Shown piece after piece: positions 41,121 to 48,785 of a stretch of 64,000 nt of DNA. The notes beneath the pieces are model-generated. The model did no database searches, was not told where the DNA came from, and saw only the letters and a program-made list of their open reading frames with translations. The DNA comes from Aldehydirespirator sp965205155 (GTDB taxonomy: Bacteria; Actinomycetota; Acidimicrobiia; Acidimicrobiales; Aldehydirespiratoraceae), in assembly GCA_965205155.1 (NCBI GenBank), contig OZ242033.1:682001-746000 (forward strand), given 5' to 3'. Every line of letters starts with the position of its first letter. Within the stretch, counting starts at the first letter, position 1. A program made the translations under genes and the position numbers.

Positions 41121-42401
41121 GTGACGGGGGAGGGGCTGCTTGAGCGCGACCGGCAGCGGGTCTGGCACCCCTACGCCCCGATGCCGGCGGCGAACGACCC
41201 GATCGTGGTGACGTCGGCCCAAGGAGTCAGGCTGACCCTGTCGGACGGCTCGGAAGTGATCGACGGCATGTCGTCGTGGTGGGCGGCCATCCACGGGTAC
41301 CGCCACCCGGTGCTCGACGAGGCCGTCCGCAGCCAGTTGGGGGAGATGGCCCACGTGATGTTCGGCGGGGTGACCCATCACCCCGCAGTCGAGCTCGCGG
41401 AGACGCTGGTCGACATCGCGCCCGCGGGGCTCGAGCACGTCTTTCTGGCCGACTCGGGCTCGGTCTCGGTGGAGGTCGCGATCAAGATGGCGCTGCAGTT
41501 CGCCCGGGGTGTGGGCCGTCCCGGTCGTCGTCGCCTGCTCACCGTCCGCGGCGGCTACCACGGCGACACCCTGGGTTGCATGTCGGTGTGCGATCCCGTC
41601 AACGGGATGCACTCGATGTTCACCGGCATGCTGCCCGAGCAGTTCTTCGCTCCCGTGCCCAGCCCGGTCTTCGCCGAGCGGTTCGACGACAGCCACATCG
41701 CCGAGTTAGCCGACCTGCTGGCGGCGCACTCGGATGAGATCGCAGCCGTCATCATCGAGCCGGTGGTGCAGGGTGCGGGGGGCATGAGGTTCTACTCGCC
41801 GGACTACCTGCGCGCCGTGCGGCACCTCTGCGACGAGCACCGGGTTCCGTTGATCGCGGACGAGATCGCCACGGGGTTCGGCCGCTCCGGCGCGCTGTTC
41901 GGATGCGATCACGCCGGTGTCTCCCCCGACATCATGTGCGTCGGCAAGGCGCTGACGGGCGGCTACCTCACTATGGCCGCGGTGCTGTGCACACCCGAGA
42001 TCGCACAAGGAGTGAACGCGGCCGAGTCGGGCGCGCTCATGCACGGGCCGACGTACATGGGCAACCCGCTCGCTGCCGCGGTGTCTTTGGCCAGCATCAA
42101 GCTGCTGCTGTCGCGGGACTGGCGATCCGAGGTGCAGCGAATCGAGTCGGAGCTGACCGCGGGGCTGGCGCCGGCCGCTTCGCTTCGAGGGGTGCGAGAT
42201 GTTCGCGTCCTCGGAGCCATCGGAGTCGTCGAGATGGAGACGCCGGTACCCGTCGCCAGAACCCAGGCGGCGCTCATCGAGCGAGGCGTGTGGCTCAGAC
42301 CGTTCGGCCGGCTCCTCTACACCATGCCGCCCTACGTGTCGAGCGTGTCCGACATCCGCACCATCGCCTCGGCAATGGTCGACGCCACGAAGCAGCAGTA
42401 G
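41121..42401 (+). CDS. bioA: Adenosylmethionine-8-amino-7-oxononanoate aminotransferase
   Basis: 426 residues from a GTG at 41121, which gives the usual BioA start (LLERDRQRVWHPYAPM); 37 more in-frame codons upstream overlap the divergent LLM gene. Motifs: GSEVIDGMSSWWAAIHGY, FLADSGSVSVEVAIKMALQF, IADEIATGFGRSG and the PLP lysine in CVGKALTGGYLTM. It converts 7-keto-8-aminopelargonate to diaminopelargonate with SAM as amino donor, the step between BioF and BioD. Confidence 0.94.
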   Translation: MTGEGLLERDRQRVWHPYAPMPAANDPIVVTSAQGVRLTLSDGSEVIDGMSSWWAAIHGYRHPVLDEAVRSQLGEMAHVMFGGVTHHPAVELAETLVDIAPAGLEHVFLADSGSVSVEVAIKMALQFARGVGRPGRRRLLTVRGGYHGDTLGCMSVCDPVNGMHSMFTGMLPEQFFAPVPSPVFAERFDDSHIAELADLLAAHSDEIAAVIIEPVVQGAGGMRFYSPDYLRAVRHLCDEHRVPLIADEIATGFGRSGALFGCDHAGVSPDIMCVGKALTGGYLTMAAVLCTPEIAQGVNAAESGALMHGPTYMGNPLAAAVSLASIKLLLSRDWRSEVQRIESELTAGLAPAASLRGVRDVRVLGAIGVVEMETPVPVARTQAALIERGVWLRPFGRLLYTMPPYVSSVSDIRTIASAMVDATKQQ

Positions 42402-42436
42402 TCGAAGGACTGCCGGATACCCGAGGTTGGTTGCAC

Positions 42437-44173
42437 CTAGCCAACCTGTGGATACCGGTAATGGAAGCCGGGACCCCGACCCGATGGACGGCTCGGTACG
42501 AGACCCTCTTCCTGGGCGAGGGCTTTGAGGTGCGCTACAGCAGTTGGGTTGCTTACATCAGTGAGTGCCCGGTATTCGGCAGTGGAAATGCGGCGATGCT
42601 CCCGCACCCATTCGGTGGCCGCGGCAAGCCCCGGCTGGGTAATCCCGAGCCGGCGGCGTGCCGATCGGGACAGACGCCAAGCCACGGGTCCGGCGTCGGG
42701 AATCGCAATGGGTGTCAGGAGCGGTGCGCCACCTGCTATCGAGTACGTTGACACTCTTAGCAGCGCGTTCTGTGCATCGTTCCGGGTTCTCTGGAGGAGA
42801 CGGTGGCACGATTCTGCCGTGAAGAACGGCGTTGCGGGGTTCGTGGCCCGCCAGACGAGTAGTGCGGCATCGGTGTCGTCACGAGCCTCCACGGGTTCGA
42901 GAGTTGTGAAGAACCGGTACCGGTTCGCGTCGACCGGTCTTCCACCAAGCACGACGCGCACCGCTGGGCTGTCGGTGGACTCGATCAGTGGCTGCTCGCT
43001 GCCGATTCGGATCAAGTCGCCGACCATCATGTCGACGCCTACGCCCTCTTGCTCGACAAGTCCCAGCTGGCGGACAGCGCCCATGAGCGTCCGATACCGA
43101 GGCTGAGAGGGATGGGTGATGATGTTGTCTGCCGTGACGTCGCCGATGAAGCCACCAGGTGACGTGACTCGAAGTTCGTTTCCGACGTGTTCCACTACGG
43201 TCGGATCTCGCCGGTTCCAGTCCCTATGACACACGCCGTTGAGGATGGCCTCACGGAGGGAGCGCTCTGGAATGGCTCGGATCCGCGTTACACCGAACCC
43301 GTCCGAGACCTCCGTAACGGGGTTGTTGCGGGCGGCTTCTGCTTCCACGAGATCGAGTTCCTCAAGCAGCGACAGTCCCGGCTCGTGTATCCGGGCGGTC
43401 GACTGCGCGCCGGGAGCGGCGCGGCGCGTGTAGTCAACGGAGGGCTGATCCCGCTGGATCAGGAGGATCTCCCCCGCCATGTTCAGAGAATCGCTGTTGT
43501 CGTGGAGCAGTCCGAGCCGAGAGAGCAGATCGCGTAGGTCGAGGGACGCCTTGGAGCGGTCGACCACAGCCATCCGGCGCCTCAGGCTCGCGACTGCTCC
43601 CTCTGGGATGTCGGACATGGAATGCCCGGAGCGGTGGTGCGATGGATCAGCCGCGGCGTCCGCGAACAAGCCTTGGAGTAATTCGGTGCTGGTGACAGGC
43701 ACACAAGACCGGCCCACGCGGTGCCGGTACCGGCCGTTGAACGGCACGGGCTCAACAGCTTGGGGAACGCTGACGACCAGTAGCCGCGCTCCAGCGACGT
43801 CCGCCGGCCGGATCTCTGTGCTGAGCTTTTGCTCGGTGAGTTCGTAGAGGCGTCGTCGCAGCCAATCGACGTCCGTGTCGGACCCAATGAGCTGCCCCGT
43901 CTTGTCGTCGACACCAACGATGAGGGCCCCGCCGCCTCTGGTGTTGGCCATGCATGCCGCTTCCTCAGCAATCTGCCTCGCAACGGTTTCGCTCTGTTCT
44001 TGGCCGGAGAGAATGCGAGATCCCTCACGGCGTCCTGCCTCTTCCTTGAGATCGACTGCGGTCGATTCCAGATCCTCTGGTCTGAAGTTGCCTTCGGCTA
44101 GGGCGGTTAGCACCCTGATGATCTCATCTTCGCGGCTCGGCGGGTCGAAGAAGGTAAAGCCAGTGCTCGACAT
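42437..44173 (-). CDS. AlbA_2 (Schlafen-like) ATP-binding regulator-type protein
   Basis: 578 residues. The N-terminal AlbA_2 domain reads ESTAVDLKEEAGRREG, then MANTRGGGALIVGVDD (about residues 35-95). A divergent GHKL-type ATPase region (SLREAILNGVCHRDW, with the conserved Asn) follows. The C-terminus is winged-helix-like (ISTAEYRALTDVSNPTAVAHL). This layout is found in putative transcription regulators and some defence loci. The gene is less GC-rich than its surroundings and starts 7 nt after a -10 box that overlaps the first of four repeated TTAACTTCT-like boxes. Confidence 0.8.
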   Translation of the reverse strand: MSSTGFTFFDPPSREDEIIRVLTALAEGNFRPEDLESTAVDLKEEAGRREGSRILSGQEQSETVARQIAEEAACMANTRGGGALIVGVDDKTGQLIGSDTDVDWLRRRLYELTEQKLSTEIRPADVAGARLLVVSVPQAVEPVPFNGRYRHRVGRSCVPVTSTELLQGLFADAAADPSHHRSGHSMSDIPEGAVASLRRRMAVVDRSKASLDLRDLLSRLGLLHDNSDSLNMAGEILLIQRDQPSVDYTRRAAPGAQSTARIHEPGLSLLEELDLVEAEAARNNPVTEVSDGFGVTRIRAIPERSLREAILNGVCHRDWNRRDPTVVEHVGNELRVTSPGGFIGDVTADNIITHPSQPRYRTLMGAVRQLGLVEQEGVGVDMMVGDLIRIGSEQPLIESTDSPAVRVVLGGRPVDANRYRFFTTLEPVEARDDTDAALLVWRATNPATPFFTAESCHRLLQRTRNDAQNALLRVSTYSIAGGAPLLTPIAIPDAGPVAWRLSRSARRRLGITQPGLAAATEWVREHRRISTAEYRALTDVSNPTAVAHLKALAQEEGLVPSRPSGRGPGFHYRYPQVG

Positions 44174-44180
44174 CGAACTC

Positions 44181-44186
44181 AGCTTA
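44181..44186 (-). promoter_or_regulatory. -10 box TAAGCT, leaderless promoter
   Basis: On the minus strand TAAGCT ends 7 nt before the ATG at 44173 and overlaps box 1 of the TTAACTTCT series. Confidence 0.5.
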
Positions 44187-44334
44187 ACTTCTTAGACCCC
44201 AAAAGAAAAGCGAGGCGCTTGGCGGGACTTGCTCTTAACTTCTCTAGTCGAACAACCGTAATGCGATAGCGTTCTACAAGGACATCACTTGAGAAGTTAA
44301 AACCACAAGCATGTAATGCATCTGGTTAACTTTT
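44184..44334. promoter_or_regulatory. Cluster of four TTAACTTCT-like boxes in the intergenic region
   Basis: TTAACTTCT at 44184-44192 and 44235-44243, its reverse complement AGAAGTTAA at 44292-44300, and TTAACTTTT at 44326-44334. The whole gap is AT-rich against a GC-rich genome. Box 1 overlaps the minus-strand -10 box. Likely binding sites of one regulator controlling the AlbA_2 gene and possibly the divergent dioxygenase (inference). Confidence 0.55.
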
Positions 44335-44374
44335 CTGCAGAAGCCAAGCCAGGATCAGGCACTTCTCTGCTCGG

Positions 44375-44380
44375 TATCCT
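44375..44380 (+). promoter_or_regulatory. -10 box TATCCT, leaderless promoter
   Basis: TATCCT ends 5 nt before the ATG at 44386. This supports the longer of two possible starts of the dioxygenase. Confidence 0.4.
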
Positions 44381-44385
44381 GCGAG

Positions 44386-45345
44386 ATGAGACCTCGCGAG
44401 GGCCAACTCGGCAGAGCCATGGCAGATGATCCGTTCGATGTAGAACCGCTCGACGCCACGTTCGGCGCGGTAGTCACGGGGGTGGAGCTGCGGTCCATCA
44501 GCGAGGCTGCCTTCGAGGCGCTCCACGAGGTTTGGCTGGAGCACGCCATGCTGATATTCCCGGGGCAGTTCTTGACCAGGGCCGAGCAGGACGCCTTCGC
44601 CCTGCGGTTCGGCCCGCTGGAGTTCACCGCGGTGGCCTTCAGCAACGTGGATGCCGACGGCAAGGTCCTCAACGACCCCGACCATGACGTGGTGAAGTCG
44701 CTGCGGGGCAACGAGGGCTGGCACCACGACAGCACCTACATGCCGCTCCAGGCCAAGGGCTCGGTGTTCACCGCCGAGGTGGTGACCAGCCGGGGCGGGG
44801 CCACCGGGTGGGCCGACATGCGGGCCGCCTACGAGGCGCTGGACCCGGAGACCCAGCAGCGACTGGCCGGCATGCGCGCCTACCACTCGCTCTACTACAG
44901 CCAGGGCCGGTCCGGATACATGCCGACCAAGACCGAGGGCGGCGGCTACGACATGTACGGCTTCCACGACCTCGAGCCGTCGCTGCGACCGCTGGTGAAG
45001 GTGCATCCCGAGACCGGCCGGCCCAACCTGCTGATCGGGCGGCACGCCCACGGGATCGCGGGGATGTCCGAGAGCGAGTCGGAGGCCTTCCTCGACGAAC
45101 TGAACGCCGAGGCCTGCCGGCCGCCGCGGATCCACCATCACCAGTGGTCCGCAGGCGACGCGGCGCTGTGGGACAACCGCCGCCTGATGCACCGGGGCAC
45201 GCCCTTCGACATGACCGAGCCCCGGATCATGTGGCACACCCGCATCGCCGGCGATCCCGCAACGGAACTGGCCGACAACCACCAGGACCAGCGCGAGACA
45301 TCGGGCCGCGCCATCATGGGCGAGGAAACTCTCATAGTCGGCTGA
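44386..45345 (+). CDS. TauD/TfdA-family 2-oxoglutarate-dependent dioxygenase
   Basis: 319 residues; a second ATG at 44419 would remove 11 residues and give the more usual family start. Iron ligands are the HxD of WHHDSTYMP and the distal His of RRLMHRGTPF, and the 2-oxoglutarate Arg lies in PRIMWHTRIAG. Family members oxidise sulfonates, phenoxy acids, carnitine precursors and similar compounds. The next gene, an M24 peptidase, starts 35 bp later. Substrate unknown. Confidence 0.89.
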   Translation: MRPREGQLGRAMADDPFDVEPLDATFGAVVTGVELRSISEAAFEALHEVWLEHAMLIFPGQFLTRAEQDAFALRFGPLEFTAVAFSNVDADGKVLNDPDHDVVKSLRGNEGWHHDSTYMPLQAKGSVFTAEVVTSRGGATGWADMRAAYEALDPETQQRLAGMRAYHSLYYSQGRSGYMPTKTEGGGYDMYGFHDLEPSLRPLVKVHPETGRPNLLIGRHAHGIAGMSESESEAFLDELNAEACRPPRIHHHQWSAGDAALWDNRRLMHRGTPFDMTEPRIMWHTRIAGDPATELADNHQDQRETSGRAIMGEETLIVG

Positions 45346-45368
45346 CCCCGCCGATCGCGGGGATTCGG

Positions 45369-45374
45369 TAGCGT
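45369..45374 (+). promoter_or_regulatory. -10 box TAGCGT, leaderless promoter
   Basis: TAGCGT ends 6 nt before the GTG at 45381. Confidence 0.5.
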
Positions 45375-45380
45375 CCGGCC

Positions 45381-46577
45381 GTGGTTGATCTGGGCCGGAT
45401 GGGCGTGGAACGGCTGGCACGGCTACGTGACCAGATGCGGGCGCAGGGCGTGGACGGGGCGGTGCTGATGCACGGTCCCCATGTGATCTACGCCACCGGA
45501 CATGTTCCCGAAGCGGTTGACGCCGGCCATGCCAACCACCGCCGGGCCGTGGCCATTGTCGGCGCGGCGGACGGACCGGCCCGGCTCCATGCCCACGATC
45601 CAGCCGGCGAGGCTGCGTCCATCTGCGCCGAGGTGGGCGATCCGCTTTGGCCCGAACTCGACGATGGCGCGACCGCCCTGGGAGAGGCAATCGCCGACGT
45701 GCTCGGGGATGTGACCGGACGCCGGCTGGCAGTGGACGGGGTGACCGGAGCCATGACCCGCGCCGGTGTCCTCGCCGGGGCCGAGCTGGTCGACGCCGGC
45801 CGGGTGCTGGTGCCGGCCCGGGTGGTGAAGACCGAAGACGAACTGGCCTGCATCGATCAGTCCCAACGGCACACCGAGCGGGCCATGGAGGCGGCCCGGG
45901 CCGCGTGCGTTCCCGGCGCCACCCGGACCGAGGTCGCCGGGGCGTTCCTGGCCGCCCTCCGGGACGGCGACCCGGGGCCCGGCCTCAGCTATCGCAACGG
46001 GATCGATCCCATCTTCCAGCCCATGCCGACCCACCGTCACGGCGGTCCCCGCACATCCACGGGCCATGTCGCCTTCCCCACCGGGGTCGACAACCCGGTC
46101 CTCGCCGAGGGCGACCTCGTCTGGGTCGATGCGGGAGTGGGCCACCACGGCTACATGTCGGACTTCGGGCGCACCTGGGTCGTGGGGCGCGCTCCCACCG
46201 CTGCTGAACGGGAGCTGTTCGACCGCTGGATGGCGGTACTGGAGGCCTCCTTGACCGCGGTGCGAGCCGGTGCCACCCTCGGTGATGTCGGCCGGGCCGC
46301 CCGGACGGTCGAGCCGGACGAGACGCCGTGGCTGCCGCAGTTCTACCTGGCCCACGGAACCGGCCTGGAGAGCGCCGAGATGCCCATGATCGGCACCGAT
46401 CTCGGCCCGGCCTTCGACGACGCCTACGTGCTGGAGCCGGGCATGGTGCTGGTGTTCGAGCCGGTCGTCTGGACCGACGGCGTCGGCGGCTACCGGGCCG
46501 AGGAGGTCGTGGCCGTGACCGACGACGGCTGGTGCCTGCTGGGCGGCGGCCACCGCTACGAGCCGTTCCGATCATGA
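45381..46577 (+). CDS. M24-family metallopeptidase (Xaa-Pro peptidase-like)
   Basis: 398 residues with a creatinase-type N-terminal domain (LRDQMRAQGVDGAVLMHGPHVIYATG) and a pita-bread catalytic domain. All five metal ligands are visible: Asp in VWVDAG, Asp in YMSDFGRT, His in LAHGTGLE, Glu in MVLVFEPVV and Glu in RAEEVVAV. Members cleave Xaa-Pro peptides or hydrolyse creatine-like substrates. It overlaps the next gene by ATGA; that gene encodes a degenerate relative. Confidence 0.9.
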   Translation: MVDLGRMGVERLARLRDQMRAQGVDGAVLMHGPHVIYATGHVPEAVDAGHANHRRAVAIVGAADGPARLHAHDPAGEAASICAEVGDPLWPELDDGATALGEAIADVLGDVTGRRLAVDGVTGAMTRAGVLAGAELVDAGRVLVPARVVKTEDELACIDQSQRHTERAMEAARAACVPGATRTEVAGAFLAALRDGDPGPGLSYRNGIDPIFQPMPTHRHGGPRTSTGHVAFPTGVDNPVLAEGDLVWVDAGVGHHGYMSDFGRTWVVGRAPTAAERELFDRWMAVLEASLTAVRAGATLGDVGRAARTVEPDETPWLPQFYLAHGTGLESAEMPMIGTDLGPAFDDAYVLEPGMVLVFEPVVWTDGVGGYRAEEVVAVTDDGWCLLGGGHRYEPFRS

Positions 46578-47509
46578 GCAACGATCTGGTCCTTGCCCGC
46601 CGCGACCGGGTGCTGGATGCCATGGCCTCGGACGGCATTGACGTGCTGGTGCTGGGACGCCAGGACAACGCCGGGTACGCGTGCGGGATGCGCCGGCTGT
46701 GGACCGCGGGCACCCGGCCGTTCGGGGCGGGCTGCATCGTGGTTGCTTCCACGCAGCGGGTCCACGCCCTGTCGAGTTGGGAGGACGGCATCGAGCCTCC
46801 CATGACCTTCGACGACCTCTACCCCCTCACTTGGAATCCTCGCATCATGGCTGCGTCCATGGCCGGGATCGACGGCCTTGCCGGGGCCGGCCGGATCGGG
46901 GTGGACGAGCTGACGCCGTCGTTCCGCCGGGCCGCGGCCGGCTTCGCTCCCCGGGCGGAGATCGTTCCGGCCGATGACCTCATGGCTCGGATCCGCCTCC
47001 ACAAGCTGCCCGAAGAGGTCGAGGCCATCTCCGAGGCCTGCGCGGCGGCCTGGGCCGGGGTGGACGCCGCGCTGGCTGCTATCACGAGCGCTGATCCAGC
47101 CGGTGCGGCCATCAAGGCCATGGCCGCGCTCGGGGTCACCATTCCGTCGTCGGGGGTGAAGGTGGAGCGTCGCGGCCACGAACTGTGCATCGACGTCGGC
47201 GTGATCTACGACTTATACGAGGGGGGAGTAGGCGGGGTGTTCGTCGACAGCCGCCGCTCCGGCTCCGCCGCGCTCGTAGATGCCTGCCGGGTGGGCGCGA
47301 CCCATGCCGACCTGTCCGCAGCCGCGACCACCGGCGAGTGGCTGGTGCGAGGTCTGGGCATGGGCTTCGAGCGTCCGGTGATCGGTCCCCGGATCGGGGC
47401 CGGTGAGCGGCTCGAAGCCGGCATGGTCCTCAGTGTTGCCGACGGCGACCGCCGCGACGTCGTGCACGTCACCGAGGGCGGTCCGGTCGTGCTGTCGCAG
47501 CGACGATGA
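46574..47509 (+). CDS. M24-fold protein lacking metal ligands (pseudo-peptidase)
   Basis: 311 residues from an ATG overlapping the upstream stop. The creatinase-like start (VLDAMASDGIDVLVLGRQDNAGYACG) and LMARIRLHKLPEEVEAI hinge match M24 proteins. The metal positions do not: the first Asp is kept (CIDVG), the second Asp becomes Gly (YEGGVGG), the His becomes Arg (LVRGLGMGFE), the first Glu becomes Ala (MVLSVAD) and the last becomes Asp (RRDVVHV). It is probably catalytically dead and may form a heterodimer with, or regulate, the active M24 enzyme encoded just upstream. Confidence 0.78.
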   Translation: MSNDLVLARRDRVLDAMASDGIDVLVLGRQDNAGYACGMRRLWTAGTRPFGAGCIVVASTQRVHALSSWEDGIEPPMTFDDLYPLTWNPRIMAASMAGIDGLAGAGRIGVDELTPSFRRAAAGFAPRAEIVPADDLMARIRLHKLPEEVEAISEACAAAWAGVDAALAAITSADPAGAAIKAMAALGVTIPSSGVKVERRGHELCIDVGVIYDLYEGGVGGVFVDSRRSGSAALVDACRVGATHADLSAAATTGEWLVRGLGMGFERPVIGPRIGAGERLEAGMVLSVADGDRRDVVHVTEGGPVVLSQRR

Positions 47510-47537
47510 GGGTGTGGCGGGCTGTGCCAGCCGAACC

Positions 47538-47576
47538 TGACGTAGTTGTGCTCGATATGGCGGGTCAACTACGTCA
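47538..47576. promoter_or_regulatory. 11-bp perfect inverted repeat (operator or hairpin)
   Basis: TGACGTAGTTG at 47538-47548 and CAACTACGTCA at 47566-47576, separated by 17 nt. It lies 28 nt after the pseudo-peptidase stop and about 50 nt upstream of the promoter of the next gene. It is too AT-rich and has too long a loop for a typical terminator; a dimeric regulator site is more likely. Confidence 0.5.
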
Positions 47577-47625
47577 AGAACGCCCGTCAACGCCGCCGGG
47601 CCCCTGCGGCTGCGCGCCCCGGCCG

Positions 47626-47631
47626 TAGCCT
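47626..47631 (+). promoter_or_regulatory. -10 box TAGCCT, leaderless promoter
   Basis: TAGCCT ends 8 nt before the GTG at 47640 and only 2 nt before an earlier in-frame GTG at 47634, so 47640 is taken as the start. Confidence 0.45.
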
Positions 47632-47639
47632 TCGTGTTC

Positions 47640-48611
47640 GTGATCCCGCTCGAAAGCCCCTACTACGAGGACTTGAGCATCGGTCAGGTGCTGCCCCGCC
47701 AGCCGTCGGTGGTGATCGACGACGGCATGGCCGCCCTCTACCAGTCGATGGTGGGAGAGCGGCTGCCGATGGCGATGGACCCGGCAGTCTGTCAAGCCGT
47801 CACCGGACAGCCCGGCCGTCTGGTCAGCGCCGCGCTGGTCATGCACCTGTCGACCGGGCACAGCACCACCCTCACGAGGCGGGTGATCGCCAACCTCTTC
47901 TACCGCGATCTGCGGTTCGTGAGACCGGTGTTCATCGGGCAGTCCCTGGCCACCACCGTCACCGTTGTCGCACTCGCCGACAGCCGACCCCGTCCCGGAC
48001 GCCCCCATCGAGGCAAGGCGCTGGTGGACATCGTCACCACTGCCGACGGAGAGCCCGCCGTCACCTACCAGCGAGCCCCCCTGCTGCCCCAGGCCACCGA
48101 CGAGCAGCCCGGTCATGAAGATGACCTCGGGACTGCGCCGCCATTGGATCTTGGCTCCTATGTCGAACTGGTGCCGGCTCACTGGGACTTTGCCCCGCTG
48201 GGTCCCGGAACGGACTGGCGGCCGGGCACCACCCTGTCGGACCCGGCCCGGGACGTCGTCGAGAACGCGCTCCTGCTCGTGCGCCTCACCAACAACCTGG
48301 CCATGGTCCACCGCGACGCGGAGGAGTCGCCCTACCCGCAGCGACTGCTGTACGGGGGGCACATCGTCGGGCTGGCCCAGGCGTCGCTGTCGAGGGTGCT
48401 GCCCGGCATGGCGACCGTGGTGGGATGGCACGGCTGCGACCACACCGGCCCCGCCTTCGAGGGCGACCAAGTGTCGTTCCGCCACACCCTCCTAGACACA
48501 GCCCCAGCCGCTTCCGGCCGGGTATTCGCGGTGCACGTAGAAGGCTTCGCCCATCGTGGCGATGAGCCCGACCACATTCTCGATTGGATCGTCATAGCCG
48601 CAGCCCCTTGA
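47640..48611 (+). CDS. MaoC-like double-hotdog dehydratase/hydratase
   Basis: 323 residues from GTG 47640. The N-terminal hotdog half contains YYEDLSIGQVLPRQPSVVID and FYRDLRFVRPVFIGQSL; the C-terminal half contains QRLLYGGHIVGLAQASLSRVLPG. This resembles MaoC/mesaconyl-CoA hydratase-type proteins that hydrate enoyl-CoA esters. The catalytic Asp/His pair is not certain from reading alone. It opens the acyl-CoA degradation block and is followed by element S2 and a thiolase. Confidence 0.78.
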   Translation: MIPLESPYYEDLSIGQVLPRQPSVVIDDGMAALYQSMVGERLPMAMDPAVCQAVTGQPGRLVSAALVMHLSTGHSTTLTRRVIANLFYRDLRFVRPVFIGQSLATTVTVVALADSRPRPGRPHRGKALVDIVTTADGEPAVTYQRAPLLPQATDEQPGHEDDLGTAPPLDLGSYVELVPAHWDFAPLGPGTDWRPGTTLSDPARDVVENALLLVRLTNNLAMVHRDAEESPYPQRLLYGGHIVGLAQASLSRVLPGMATVVGWHGCDHTGPAFEGDQVSFRHTLLDTAPAASGRVFAVHVEGFAHRGDEPDHILDWIVIAAAP

Positions 48612-48629
48612 CCCGGCAGAAGGCGCGAC

Positions 48630-48713
48630 CCGGAAGGCCGGGGGGTGGCACGGGGGCAAGGAATGGCGCCGGTCAGGCGCCAGGCCGCGCCCGTGACAGG
48701 ACCCGCCGGCCGG
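48630..48713 (+). ncRNA. Candidate structured element S2 (nested stem-loops)
   Basis: Outer stem GGCCGG-G-GGG (48636-48645) pairs with CCC-G-CCGGCC (48702-48711), identical to S1. Inner stem CACGGG (48649-48654) pairs with CCCGTG (48690-48695), a different sequence from S1 but again complementary. The apical hairpin is TGGCGCC (48664-48670) with GGCGCCA (48676-48682). The 3' linker ACAGGA (48696-48701) is shared with S1. It lies between the MaoC-like and thiolase genes. Confidence 0.5.
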
Positions 48714-48785
48714 GTGGAACCACTCGCGGAACCACCAGCAACGGGAGGGCGTAGGCTGACGCTCGATCTCAAGGAAGGACACGCC

